From RDXT01 sp033762375 (lineage in GTDB: Bacteria; Bacteroidota; Bacteroidia; J057): 64,000 nt of DNA. Every line of letters begins with the position of its first letter. The first letter of the stretch is position 1. Location of the stretch: the NCBI GenBank assembly GCA_033762375.1, contig JANRLQ010000017.1, forward strand, positions 1 through 64,000, written 5' to 3'. The translations under genes were made by a program, and so were the position numbers. This document shows, in pieces, positions 47,226-54,855 of this stretch. Below the pieces are notes generated by a model. It saw only the letters and a program-made list of their open reading frames with translations. It had not been told where the DNA came from and made no database searches.

Positions 47226-48635
47226 TTAAAGGGGTTTGAGTCGGTTAAAAAAGAATGCAGCTGCCAACCCACTGACAATCAACCACAAAAGCATCGCTCC
47301 GGCAGGTTTTGACAAATCGCCGAGGAGGCTGCCGAGTGTGGGCGGCTGGTAGTCGAAGTGAGCGTTTTTCGAGAAAAACTCCTTGCCTCGATCATCCCAT
47401 TCGCCGAATTTGATGTTATTGGTCATATCTGCGTTGAGTTCGCCCACGAGTTGGATGCGGTACCGCTCGGCGGCGGCGAGGAAATCGAAATAGGTGTTCA
47501 CGTCCGTGCCGACGAGGCGTTGCGAAAGCGAGTTGGTGAGCATGTAGGGCGAAACGACCGCCGCCGCACGGTGCACGGCTTGCTGTTTTTCATAGACATC
47601 GAGCAGTTTTTGCTTGTGTTTCTGGAAAACGTAGGTCTCGTGTTCCTCGCCTTTTTGCAGCATGAAGCCCCACCAGTTGAAGGGCAGGTGCTGTATGCTG
47701 TCCACGCCGTATTTTTTGAGCGTTTCTTCCTCCAATTTTTTGTAAAAAATATTTTGGCTGTCGTGCCCGTCCACGCCATTTTCTAAATCCTCTTTGAGAG
47801 CAGTGTGGTAGGCTTGCCAGTTGGGGGCGGGGTACATTTGCTTCGCCATGTTGACCGCCGCTTTTGGCACGATGAGACAGGCGAACACCCACACGCCGAG
47901 CGCACCGACGAGTGCCACGTTTTGCCGACCCGCCCACGCCGAAATGAGCAGGGTCAGGTGGATAAAACTACCAAAATAGGCGAGGTAAAGCAGGAGCGTG
48001 CAGCTATATCGCAGCCAGTGTTCGGCTCCGGCATTGGCGACGAACAAGCCCACCGCCCCGGCGACAAAAAACGGCAGGGCGAGCAGCAGCACAGCCGCCC
48101 ACAAGCCCAGGGATTTCCCCATAAAAAGGGTGGCAGGCCGCACGCCCTGTGCCAGCAACAGGCGTAAGTTGCCGTTTTCACGCTCCGCTGCTGCCGCCCC
48201 AAAACCCAGCACGATGATAAACAAAGGCATCAGCATCCCAAGTACAAAGGCAGGGGTGAGGGCTCCGAGCCGGGCAAATTCCCCCTGGTCTTCTGCTCCC
48301 CTGAATGTTGCCTGGTTGGAGCGGTGCGCTTCGAGAAAAAGCGTGTTGCCCGTAAAAGCATCTACTCCCCGGTCAAAATAGGATAAGGGATAAATCGGCT
48401 TAAACACAAAAGTGCCGTAATGCGCAGCCGAGTGCGGGTTTTTTTCTTTCTGGTTATCCCATTGTGACCGCATGGTGCGGGCGGCCTCGTCGTGCTGCTG
48501 TTTCAGCGAGGCATAATAGTCGTAGGCCCCGATCAGTGACAGCAGAAATAAGGCGCTCAACAGGAGGGCGGCAGTTCTGAAGCGACCTTCCCGGAGCATT
48601 CCCCGAAATTCTTGTCTGGCTATCTCCAGTATCAT
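47226..48635 (-). CDS. ABC-2 type permease, DUF3526 family (first)
   Basis: A 469-residue membrane protein, start MILEIARQEFRGMLREGRF. Topology repeats that of its partner: one helix (LLLSALFLLSLIGAYDYYA), a large extracytoplasmic loop (SYFDRGVDAFTGNTLFLEAH), then helices FVLGMLMPLFIIVLGFGAAA followed by AERENGNLRLLLAQGVRPATLF, and a second loop of about 150 residues before the last helix. The shared AERE-GN/GT-L motif shows the two permeases are diverged duplicates that likely form a heterodimer. It starts 12 bp after the ATPase gene. Wording of the DNA in the middle third looks somewhat different from neighbours, but this was not measured. Confidence 0.85.
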   Translation of the reverse strand: MILEIARQEFRGMLREGRFRTAALLLSALFLLSLIGAYDYYASLKQQHDEAARTMRSQWDNQKEKNPHSAAHYGTFVFKPIYPLSYFDRGVDAFTGNTLFLEAHRSNQATFRGAEDQGEFARLGALTPAFVLGMLMPLFIIVLGFGAAAAERENGNLRLLLAQGVRPATLFMGKSLGLWAAVLLLALPFFVAGAVGLFVANAGAEHWLRYSCTLLLYLAYFGSFIHLTLLISAWAGRQNVALVGALGVWVFACLIVPKAAVNMAKQMYPAPNWQAYHTALKEDLENGVDGHDSQNIFYKKLEEETLKKYGVDSIQHLPFNWWGFMLQKGEEHETYVFQKHKQKLLDVYEKQQAVHRAAAVVSPYMLTNSLSQRLVGTDVNTYFDFLAAAERYRIQLVGELNADMTNNIKFGEWDDRGKEFFSKNAHFDYQPPTLGSLLGDLSKPAGAMLLWLIVSGLAAAFFFNRLKPL

Positions 48636-48647
48636 AACCTGTTGATA

Positions 48648-49349
48648 TTAAATGGTTTGAAGGTAGAGTTCTTCGATTTCCCTGGCTTGCAGCGTGTTGC
48701 TGTTGTTGTCCAGTACGTTCACGAGCTGGCCGTCTTTCATGATGCCCATGCGGTTGGCCACGTCTTTTGCCCGAAAAATGTCGTGTGTAGCCATGAGGAT
48801 GGCGACCTTTTTATCTTTCAACCGGGCAAGCAGGCCGCTGAAGTCATTGCTCGCTTTGGGATCCAGCCCGCTGGTGGGTTCGTCGAGAAACAAAGCCTTC
48901 GCCTGTTTGGCCAGCGCGATGGCGATCCCTACTTTTTGGCGCATACCCTTGGAGTAGGTGGAAACCCTGCGCACGCCCTCATTCTCTGGCAGTCCCGCCG
49001 TTGTGAGGAGCGCATGTAATTCGTCTTTTGTATGCCGGAAGCCCGCCAGACGCGAAAAGTAATCCAGGTTTTCCAGCCCTGTCAGGTTGGGATACAACAT
49101 GACCACCTCGGGCAGGTAGGCGAGGTGTTTTTTGCTTTCGAGAGGATGCGCTGCCACGTCCAGCCCGTTAATGCGTGCGGTACCGGATGTGGGCTGCACA
49201 AAGCCGAGGAAGCAGTTGATGGTGGTGGTTTTTCCTGCTCCGTTTTGGCCCAGCAGGCAGAAAATTTCGCCTGGGGCAATGTCGAGCGACAGTTTGTCGA
49301 GGGCGACCTTATCACCGTAATGTTTGGTGAGTTGTTGAGCAGAAATCAT
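48648..49349 (-). CDS. ABC transporter ATP-binding protein
   Basis: A 233-residue nucleotide-binding subunit. Walker A GQNGAGKTTT, Q-loop region YLPEVVMLYPNLTGLENL, signature STYSKGMRQK (variant of LSGGQ), Walker B ALFLDEPTSGLDP and H-loop ATHD are all present. The signature variant YSKGMRQ is typical of ABC-2 exporters such as NosF- and drug-resistance-type systems. It drives the two DUF3526 permeases encoded just downstream (12-bp gap). It follows the CobW-type gene by 26 bp, suggesting a link of the exporter to metal handling. Confidence 0.95.
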   Translation of the reverse strand: MISAQQLTKHYGDKVALDKLSLDIAPGEIFCLLGQNGAGKTTTINCFLGFVQPTSGTARINGLDVAAHPLESKKHLAYLPEVVMLYPNLTGLENLDYFSRLAGFRHTKDELHALLTTAGLPENEGVRRVSTYSKGMRQKVGIAIALAKQAKALFLDEPTSGLDPKASNDFSGLLARLKDKKVAILMATHDIFRAKDVANRMGIMKDGQLVNVLDNNSNTLQAREIEELYLQTI

Positions 49350-49375
49350 AGGGTTCAGCAGGTTTGGGTAAAAAA

Positions 49376-50578
49376 TTAATGAGGAAAAGGGTCAGGGAAT
49401 ACAAATCCCTCGCGCCACTTCTCCACCTCCCAGTCTCGCAGGAGGCAGCGTTCAAGCGACTGGCGGAGTTTGTCTTGTGCTAAGTCCTGGCCAATAAATA
49501 CGAGTTCATTGTGGCGGTCTCCCCATACAGGCGACCAGCGTTGCTGCAGCGAGGCAAACTGCTCGTGAAAGCCCGGCATTCGCTCGCGCTCTGCGGCAGA
49601 AACCGATGCCCACCAGGTTCCGGCCGGCTCATATCGCAGCGAACCGCCAGCCTGAGACCAGTACAGCGCCTGTGCAGGCCGGCTCGCCAGCCAGAAAAAT
49701 CCCTTGGAGCGCACGACCTCTGCCGGGAAATTCTGGCTGAGCCAGCGCCAGAAACGCTCGGGATGAAAAGGACGCTGCTCCCTGAACAGCATGGAACTAA
49801 ATCCATACGCCTCTGTTTCAGGTGTATGCGCGTCTTTGGCCAACTCAGCAATCCAGCTTGCCGTATGCTGGGCCTTGTCAAAGTCAAAACGACCCGTGCC
49901 GATGATATCCGAGGCCATAACCTGACCATGATCGGCGGCTACAAGGTGCGCCGCCGGGTTAAGCCGATGAATCAGGCTGCGCAGCACATCCAGCTCCTGT
50001 GAAGAGACCAAGTCGGTTTTGTTCAGAATGATCACATCCGCAAACTCCACCTGCTCTGTCAGCAGGTTGACTACAGGCCGCGTATCTCCGTCGTCTGTGC
50101 CTGCCCCTCTGTCTGTAAGCCGGTCAGCGGAGCCGAAGTCTCGCAGAAAATGAAAGGCATCCACGACGGTGACCATCGTATCTATATAGCTCCACTTCGA
50201 GAGGTCAATCGCCCCGTCTTCACTGGCAAAATGCCAGGTCTGGGCCACAGGTACCGGTTCAGAGATGCCCGAACTTTCGATCAGCAGGTAATCAAAGCGT
50301 CCTTCACGGGCCAGGCCTTCTACCGCCTGTACCAGATCTGCCCGCAAGGTGCAGCAGATACAGCCATTCGACATTTCAACCAGCTTTTCCTCTGTCCTTG
50401 AGAGGCCAGCCTCCTGCCCGATCACCTGCGCATCTATGTTGATTTCGGACATGTCATTTACAATCACAGCCACGCGCAATCCTTCCCGGTTTCGCAAAAC
50501 ATGATTAAGCAGGGTGGTTTTGCCCGCACCGAGAAAACCGGACAAAACGGTTACAGGCAGTTTTTTCAACTGAGTCAT
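49376..50578 (-). CDS. CobW/ZigA-family GTPase, putative zinc metallochaperone
   Basis: A 400-residue G3E GTPase starting MTQLKKLPVTVLSGFLGAGKTTLL (ATG 50578; an ATG five codons earlier is possible). Walker A is GFLGAGKT (14-21), the metal-binding CxCC is NGCICCTLRADL (Cys73, 75, 76), and the guanine motif is NKTD. The C-terminal CobW domain (FHPERFWRWL ... GDRHNELVFIGQDLAQD) matches the ZigA/ZagA/YciC branch, which delivers zinc to client proteins under zinc starvation and is normally Zur-regulated. Position in an operon divergent from a cysteine-free L31 supports that role. The metal is inferred. Confidence 0.88.
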   Translation of the reverse strand: MTQLKKLPVTVLSGFLGAGKTTLLNHVLRNREGLRVAVIVNDMSEINIDAQVIGQEAGLSRTEEKLVEMSNGCICCTLRADLVQAVEGLAREGRFDYLLIESSGISEPVPVAQTWHFASEDGAIDLSKWSYIDTMVTVVDAFHFLRDFGSADRLTDRGAGTDDGDTRPVVNLLTEQVEFADVIILNKTDLVSSQELDVLRSLIHRLNPAAHLVAADHGQVMASDIIGTGRFDFDKAQHTASWIAELAKDAHTPETEAYGFSSMLFREQRPFHPERFWRWLSQNFPAEVVRSKGFFWLASRPAQALYWSQAGGSLRYEPAGTWWASVSAAERERMPGFHEQFASLQQRWSPVWGDRHNELVFIGQDLAQDKLRQSLERCLLRDWEVEKWREGFVFPDPFPH

Positions 50579-50756
50579 ATTTACATCAAACAATAAGTAC
50601 AGGTAATGCCCACAACAGTCCGGGACGTATCAAGCGGTATGCCCGGCAAATGCCGGTCAGGTAATCAGATTTCTACTAATGATAAGCATGCGCACTACTT
50701 GAAGGCCATGCAGAGATGGCATCCGTGTGTGCAGGACAGATTGTCACAACTCGTGA

Positions 50757-51194
50757 CTACACACCAGGCGGGGCGCGAGGCGCAGAAAAAACACATGATG
50801 TATCAAGCAGCGGCCCTGATTCGAAGGTAGGGAGGGCCCTGGACATAACTTCCGGAGCGACCGGGAGAGAACATGTTGGTTCAGGTATGGAAAACGACGT
50901 AGGACTTGCCTGGCAGATCACGCAGCTTTCCGAAACAGTTTCACCCGAGACCAGACAAGCACTGCTTTCAGCTATTGAGTATTCAGTTCCCGGGTGATGA
51001 TGAGAAGGAGAAATCAGATAATGCAGGGAAAATGAAAATCCATACAGCATATAGATGCAGGCTGTAAAACCTGCCCGCAGGCTGTTGGTACATTTCCGGA
51101 TAAACATGGGGAGGATCGGTGCAAAGACAAAAACCACCAGACAATACGCCAGTAAAAGTGAGTGCAACTTACGGCACAGTTTTGTCTTTTGCAA
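50757..51194 (-). CDS. Small His/Cys-containing exported protein of metal-operon type
   Basis: A 145-residue protein. Residues 10-32 form a hydrophobic segment (HSLLLAYCLVVFVFAPILPMF), followed by SPSHHHPG and SCVICQ, possible metal-binding groups, and the C-terminus ends in the APRAPPG-type tail seen in small proteins next to TonB-dependent metal systems of Bacteroidota. No ATG is available near the conserved N-terminus; TTG at 51192-51194 is the likely start, since a TAG precedes it in frame. The start overlaps a 15-bp palindrome. It leads the minus-strand operon containing the CobW-type gene 178 bp downstream. Reality of the gene is likely, its function unknown. Confidence 0.55.
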   Translation of the reverse strand: MQKTKLCRKLHSLLLAYCLVVFVFAPILPMFIRKCTNSLRAGFTACIYMLYGFSFSLHYLISPSHHHPGTEYSIAESSACLVSGETVSESCVICQASPTSFSIPEPTCSLPVAPEVMSRALPTFESGPLLDTSCVFSAPRAPPGV

Positions 51195-51204
51195 CTATGT
51201 TGCA
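51190..51204. promoter_or_regulatory. Zur-like palindromic operator
   Basis: TGCAAC-TAT-GTTGCA is a perfect 6+3+6 palindrome inside a T-rich context, overlapping the start of the His/Cys-rich gene and 77 bp upstream of the L31 -7 box. Position between a putative zinc-chaperone operon and a cysteine-free L31 suggests a Zur site; the Zur consensus of this organism is not known to me. Confidence 0.45.
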
Positions 51205-51256
51205 TTTAATTACACAAGACTCCAGCCCACCTTTTCAAAAAACTTCTGCCCAATTG

Positions 51257-51288
51257 CTTGCATATTGGCTGGGGGATTTCTATATTTG
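51257..51288 (+). promoter_or_regulatory. Promoter of rpmE2
   Basis: CTTG (51257-51260), a 20-nt spacer and TATATTTG (51281-51288), an exact -7 box, 23 bp before the L31 start codon. Confidence 0.65.
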
Positions 51289-51311
51289 CCGTCCCAAAGA
51301 AGAATCTAGCA

Positions 51312-51560
51312 ATGAAAAAAGATATTCACCCCGAATACCGTGACGTCGTTTTCAAGGATATTTCCGCTGATCACGCCTTTATCACCCGCTCCTCTGTCAA
51401 AACCAAAGACACCATTGTCTGGGAAGACGGGAAGGAGTACCCACTCGTAAAACTGGAGCTTTCCAGCGCCTCTCACCCGTTTTATACTGGTGTGCAGAAG
51501 CTCGTGGACACAGCTGGTCGTGTGGACAAGTTCTACACCCGCTACGGCAAGAAAAAATAG
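51312..51560 (+). CDS. rpmE2: 50S ribosomal protein L31, type B (cysteine-free)
   Basis: An 82-residue ribosomal protein starting MKKDIHPEYRDVVFKDISAD at ATG 51312. HPFYTGVQKLVDTAGRVDKFYTRYG is the L31 C-terminal signature. The type B form replaces the zinc-binding C-x2-C ... C-x2-C of type A; no cysteine is present at all. In many bacteria this form is made under zinc limitation under Zur control and frees zinc by replacing the zinc form; in others it is the only L31. A consensus promoter and a strong terminator frame it as a single-gene unit, divergent from the putative metal operon. Confidence 0.95.
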   Translation: MKKDIHPEYRDVVFKDISADHAFITRSSVKTKDTIVWEDGKEYPLVKLELSSASHPFYTGVQKLVDTAGRVDKFYTRYGKKK

Positions 51561-51596
51561 TCCGTTTTTTTTCGCCGGAAAACAAGTATACCGCCT

Positions 51597-51623
51597 AAAG
51601 CAGCTCTTCTGAGCTGCTTTTTT
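51597..51623 (+). terminator. Terminator of rpmE2
   Basis: AAAGCAGCTC / GAGCTGCTTT makes a perfect 10-bp stem with loop TTCT; the stem's own T-run continues to six Ts. Confidence 0.92.
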
Positions 51624-51733
51624 GTTGTATTATTGCCCCGTCAACCCGTGCTGCGGGTATTCACAGGACTGCTACTTATCCTCATCCCGGCTGCCGCCCT
51701 GCGGACGCCCCCGGTACCACCAGCCCCTCTCCT

Positions 51734-52954
51734 ATGGCCTATATCCTGTTTGAAGACCCTGCCCGCACGGACTTGTTTCCATTTACCTTCACCCGCCCTG
51801 TCGCTGACCTGAGGGCCGGTATTTTTACCCAGGAAGAACGCTGGACGGCCATGCTAGGCGTGCCGGTACACGTCCTGGCCCCCGGATACCTGCACGCACG
51901 GTACAGCCACCTGCCGGAGACCCATGAGGCTACCTGGATCAATGCCCGGATGATCCCCGATGCAGAAGGGATAACCCTTGTGCAGGATCTGCGTCCGGAT
52001 ACTTTTTATACCAGCCCGGCAGGCGAACTCCTGGCCGCACGGTTTGCGCTGGAACGCATGCCCACGGACGGGATCCTCTCCGCTGACGTGCTCAGCGGCT
52101 GGGGCCTGCGGCAGGAGGTCGTACACCTGCAGCCACTTTTTTTCCGGCAGGTGACTGATTTTTTCTCCCTGAATGCCGCCCTGATCGCACGTGATTTCCC
52201 GCTGGCGGTCCAGGCAGCCCCCAACCAGCCCATCCGAGACCCGCATACCCGCGTGTACGGGGCTGATAATCTGTATCTTGCCCCCGGCGCCACCCTGCGG
52301 GCGGCCATCATCAACGCGGAGGACGGCCCTGTCTATATCGGTCCTCATGCAGACATCGGTGAGGGCGCCATCCTCAAGCGCAGCCATGCCATCTGCGCCC
52401 ACGCAGCCGTCAGCATGGGAGCCAAACTCCGGGGCGATACCACCATCGGACCCTACGCCAAAGCCGGGGGCGAGATCGGCAACTCGGTCATCATGGGCTA
52501 CAGCAACAAAGCCCATGACGGCTACCTCGGCAACTCAGTCCTGGGATACTGGTGCAACCTCGGTGCGGATACCAATACCTCCAACCTCAAAAATACCTAT
52601 GCCCCGGTCAAACTCTGGCATTATGGCAGCGGGCGATTTCGGGACACGGGGTTGCAGTTTTGCGGGCTGATCATGGGCGACCACAGCAAAAGCGGGATCA
52701 ACACCATGTTTAATACCGGCACGGTCACCGGCGTCTCCGCCAATGTTTTTGGAGCCGGGTACTCGCGGCCCTTTATCCCGTCGTTTGCGTGGGGCGGGGT
52801 GCAAAACATGAGCACCTACCGGCTCTCCGATGCCCTGGATACCGCCCGGATCGTGATGAGCCGCCGCCAGGTAGCCCTCACAGAGGCCGATGCGGCCATT
52901 ATGCAGGCCGTATTTGAGCTGAGTGCAGCCGAGCGTACCTGGGATAAGGGATAA
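51734..52954 (+). CDS. GlmU-like putative sugar nucleotidyltransferase
   Basis: A 406-residue protein with a C-terminal left-handed beta-helix of hexapeptide repeats (VYIGPHADIGEGAILKRSHAICAHAAV, GDTTIGPYAKAGGEIGNSVIMGYSNKAHDGYLGNSVLG) as in GlmU acetyltransferase domains. The N-terminal 180 residues read ILFEDPARTDLFPFTFTRPVADLRAGIFTQEERW and do not contain the GxGTRMxPK uridylyltransferase signature, as is usual for the Bacteroidota 'GlmU family' paralogue. HDGYLGNSVLGYWCNLGADTNTSNLKN matches that paralogue closely. It may acetylate or transfer to a sugar nucleotide, but its activity has not been shown. Active-site His is present in the KAHDGYLG element. Confidence 0.82.
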   Translation: MAYILFEDPARTDLFPFTFTRPVADLRAGIFTQEERWTAMLGVPVHVLAPGYLHARYSHLPETHEATWINARMIPDAEGITLVQDLRPDTFYTSPAGELLAARFALERMPTDGILSADVLSGWGLRQEVVHLQPLFFRQVTDFFSLNAALIARDFPLAVQAAPNQPIRDPHTRVYGADNLYLAPGATLRAAIINAEDGPVYIGPHADIGEGAILKRSHAICAHAAVSMGAKLRGDTTIGPYAKAGGEIGNSVIMGYSNKAHDGYLGNSVLGYWCNLGADTNTSNLKNTYAPVKLWHYGSGRFRDTGLQFCGLIMGDHSKSGINTMFNTGTVTGVSANVFGAGYSRPFIPSFAWGGVQNMSTYRLSDALDTARIVMSRRQVALTEADAAIMQAVFELSAAERTWDKG

Positions 52955-53066
52955 CTGCCATAACCGGGGGACGAGGCAGCCATGCGCCTGCTCAGCCCTT
53001 TTGATGTGGAGCGGGGTATCGGGTCTCCCAAAAAATCCATACCTTTAGCCTCCCAACATACTCCCT

Positions 53067-54077
53067 ATGGCAACAACAATCCCCCATACGATGCGGGTGG
53101 TCCGGCTCCGGGCTTTTGGCGAACCCGTGACGGTCGAGGAGGCCGAGGTACCTCGGCCAGGGCCTGGTCAGGTGCTGATCCGCATGGCCGCAGCTCCGAT
53201 CAATCCCTCTGACCTGGCTATTTTGCAGGGGACTTATACCAAGTTTGCGAAGCCACTCCCTGCCATTGCCGGCCTGGAGGGCAGCGGGACCGTGGTAGCT
53301 GCCGGAGCAGGCGTATTGCCCCGCATCTTTGCCGGACGCCGGGTAGCCTGCGCCGCGCCTGAGCAGGGGGGCGGTACCTGGGCTGAGTATATGGTCACCC
53401 AGGCGGCCCGCTGCATACCGCTCCTGCCACAGGTAAGCCATGAGGCGGGGGCCATGATGCTCGTCAATCCGCTCACCTCCATGGCCTTTATCAGCATCGC
53501 CCGGCAGGAAAAACATGCTGCCATCGTTAATACGGCTGCCGCCAGTGCCCTGGGGCAGATGATCACCCGCCTGGGCCTGCGATATGGGATTCCGGTGATC
53601 TCCGTCGTGCGGCGGACTGAGCAGGCTGATCTGCTGCGGCGACAGGGGTTTGTGCATGTGGTGGACAGCAGCCAGCCGGGATTTGAGGAGACCCTGCGCA
53701 CGCTGACCCATACCCTACGGGCTACGCTGCTGCTGGACGCCATAGCAGGTGAAAGCACAGGCCAACTGGCGGCAGCAGCTCCCTACGGAAGCAAAATATT
53801 GCTATATGGCGCACTCTCCGGCCAGCCGGCAAGGGTCGAGGCCTGGCATTTCCTCTCTGAAGCCAAACGGCTGGAGGGGTTTCATCTCGCCAACTGGCTC
53901 CAGCAAAAAAACCTCGCAGCAACTTTTGCGCTTGCCATGCAGGTGCAGCGGTTGCTGGGCTCGGACCTTCAGTCTCAGGTGCAGCGGCGTTTCCCGATCA
54001 GCCAGGCCCAGGAGGCCGTAACCTGGTACTCGACCAACATGAGTACCGGCAAAGTACTCCTGATACCAGATGCATGA
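53067..54077 (+). CDS. Zinc-independent MDR-family dehydrogenase/reductase
   Basis: A 336-residue medium-chain reductase of the quinone oxidoreductase or enoyl-reductase branch. The GroES-like N-domain shows VLIRMAAAPINPSDLAILQG and GLEGSGTVVAAG; the Rossmann domain has NTAAASALGQMITRL in place of the usual GxGxxG, and the closing SQAQEAVTWYSTNMSTGKVLLIP. No catalytic or structural zinc ligands are seen. Relatives reduce quinones or C=C bonds with NADPH. It is preceded by 112 bp from the GlmU-like gene and followed by a small membrane protein; no operon logic is apparent. Confidence 0.88.
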   Translation: MATTIPHTMRVVRLRAFGEPVTVEEAEVPRPGPGQVLIRMAAAPINPSDLAILQGTYTKFAKPLPAIAGLEGSGTVVAAGAGVLPRIFAGRRVACAAPEQGGGTWAEYMVTQAARCIPLLPQVSHEAGAMMLVNPLTSMAFISIARQEKHAAIVNTAAASALGQMITRLGLRYGIPVISVVRRTEQADLLRRQGFVHVVDSSQPGFEETLRTLTHTLRATLLLDAIAGESTGQLAAAAPYGSKILLYGALSGQPARVEAWHFLSEAKRLEGFHLANWLQQKNLAATFALAMQVQRLLGSDLQSQVQRRFPISQAQEAVTWYSTNMSTGKVLLIPDA

Positions 54078-54243
54078 GAGACGAATGCCTGAAGGGCCTT
54101 TTTCTTACCTGAAAGGTCGGGAATTCCCCCTGAGAGGGTTCGTTTTGAGGATAAAACCGTGCAACATAACCCCGATCCCTACGTTAAATGAAACGGCTCT
54201 GGTTTTTGCCGGGGCCTGATCAGACCTTCTACCGGATTATTGG

Positions 54244-54753
54244 ATGTCATTTTTCACGCTCACAGGCAGTATCCTGCTGTCAGATATTATGCCGCTGGCA
54301 CTCACCCTGCCGCCGGACGACAAACTGCTGGCTTATGTTGCCATTGCTTCGGTAGCAGCTGTTAAATTTCTGGTAGCCATCCTGATTGCCATTGCCAAAC
54401 CTGAATTTGCTTTCTGGGAAATCATGCTTTCAGCTGGTGGGGGAGCCCTGGTCGGCAATGTGGTTTATACCTATTTTGGGACTGGTATCCGGAATCTGCT
54501 GGGCCGGTATTTGCCCAAGAAAAAATCCATGCCTTTTGCCCGCCGCCGCAAAATTTTTGTTCTCTGGAAACGCTATGGGCTGCTGGGCATTGCTTTTATG
54601 GCCCCGCTGATTTCACCGATGGCCAGTATCGGGATTGCCCTTTCTTTCCAGGAAAACCCCGGACGGATCCTCAAATATATGACTATCAGCATTTTAGGCT
54701 GGACGGTGGTGCTGTCTGCGTTTAAACAGATTGTATTGAACCTGATTGCCTGA
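54244..54753 (+). CDS. Small multidrug-export-like membrane protein
   Basis: A 169-residue protein with about four transmembrane helices (LAYVAIASVAAVKFLVAILIAIA, FWEIMLSAGGGALVGNVVYTYF, LLGIAFMAPLISPMASIGIAL, MTISILGWTVVLSAFKQIVL) and a basic cytoplasmic loop (LPKKKSMPFARRRKIFVLWKRYG). The layout and the YGLLGIAFMAP motif fit the 'putative small multidrug export protein' family (Sm_multidrug_ex), related to DedA-type proteins. Transport has not been demonstrated for most members. It stands alone between two unrelated genes. Confidence 0.65.
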   Translation: MSFFTLTGSILLSDIMPLALTLPPDDKLLAYVAIASVAAVKFLVAILIAIAKPEFAFWEIMLSAGGGALVGNVVYTYFGTGIRNLLGRYLPKKKSMPFARRRKIFVLWKRYGLLGIAFMAPLISPMASIGIALSFQENPGRILKYMTISILGWTVVLSAFKQIVLNLIA

Positions 54754-54806
54754 GGGGGATGGGAGATTGGGGTTATGAGTTATGGGTTATACATGGATAT
54801 ATAAAA

Positions 54807-54828
54807 AGCCCCGGTACAAGCCGGGGCT
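54807..54828 (-). terminator. Terminator of glpK
   Basis: Minus strand: AGCCCCGG-CTTGTA-CCGGGGCT followed by TTTTATAT, 28 bp beyond the glpK stop. Confidence 0.88.
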
Positions 54829-54855
54829 GTTGGTTGACAAACGTGTATAGGGTGA

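Noticed and set aside
47340..48000. Horizontally acquired patch inside the first DUF3526 permease
   Set aside because: Codon wording looks different to the eye, but no composition was computed and the frame and protein pattern continue smoothly.
50606..50997. Small plus-strand frames between the CobW-type and His/Cys-rich genes
   Set aside because: No signal peptide or motif; they oppose the better supported minus-strand gene.
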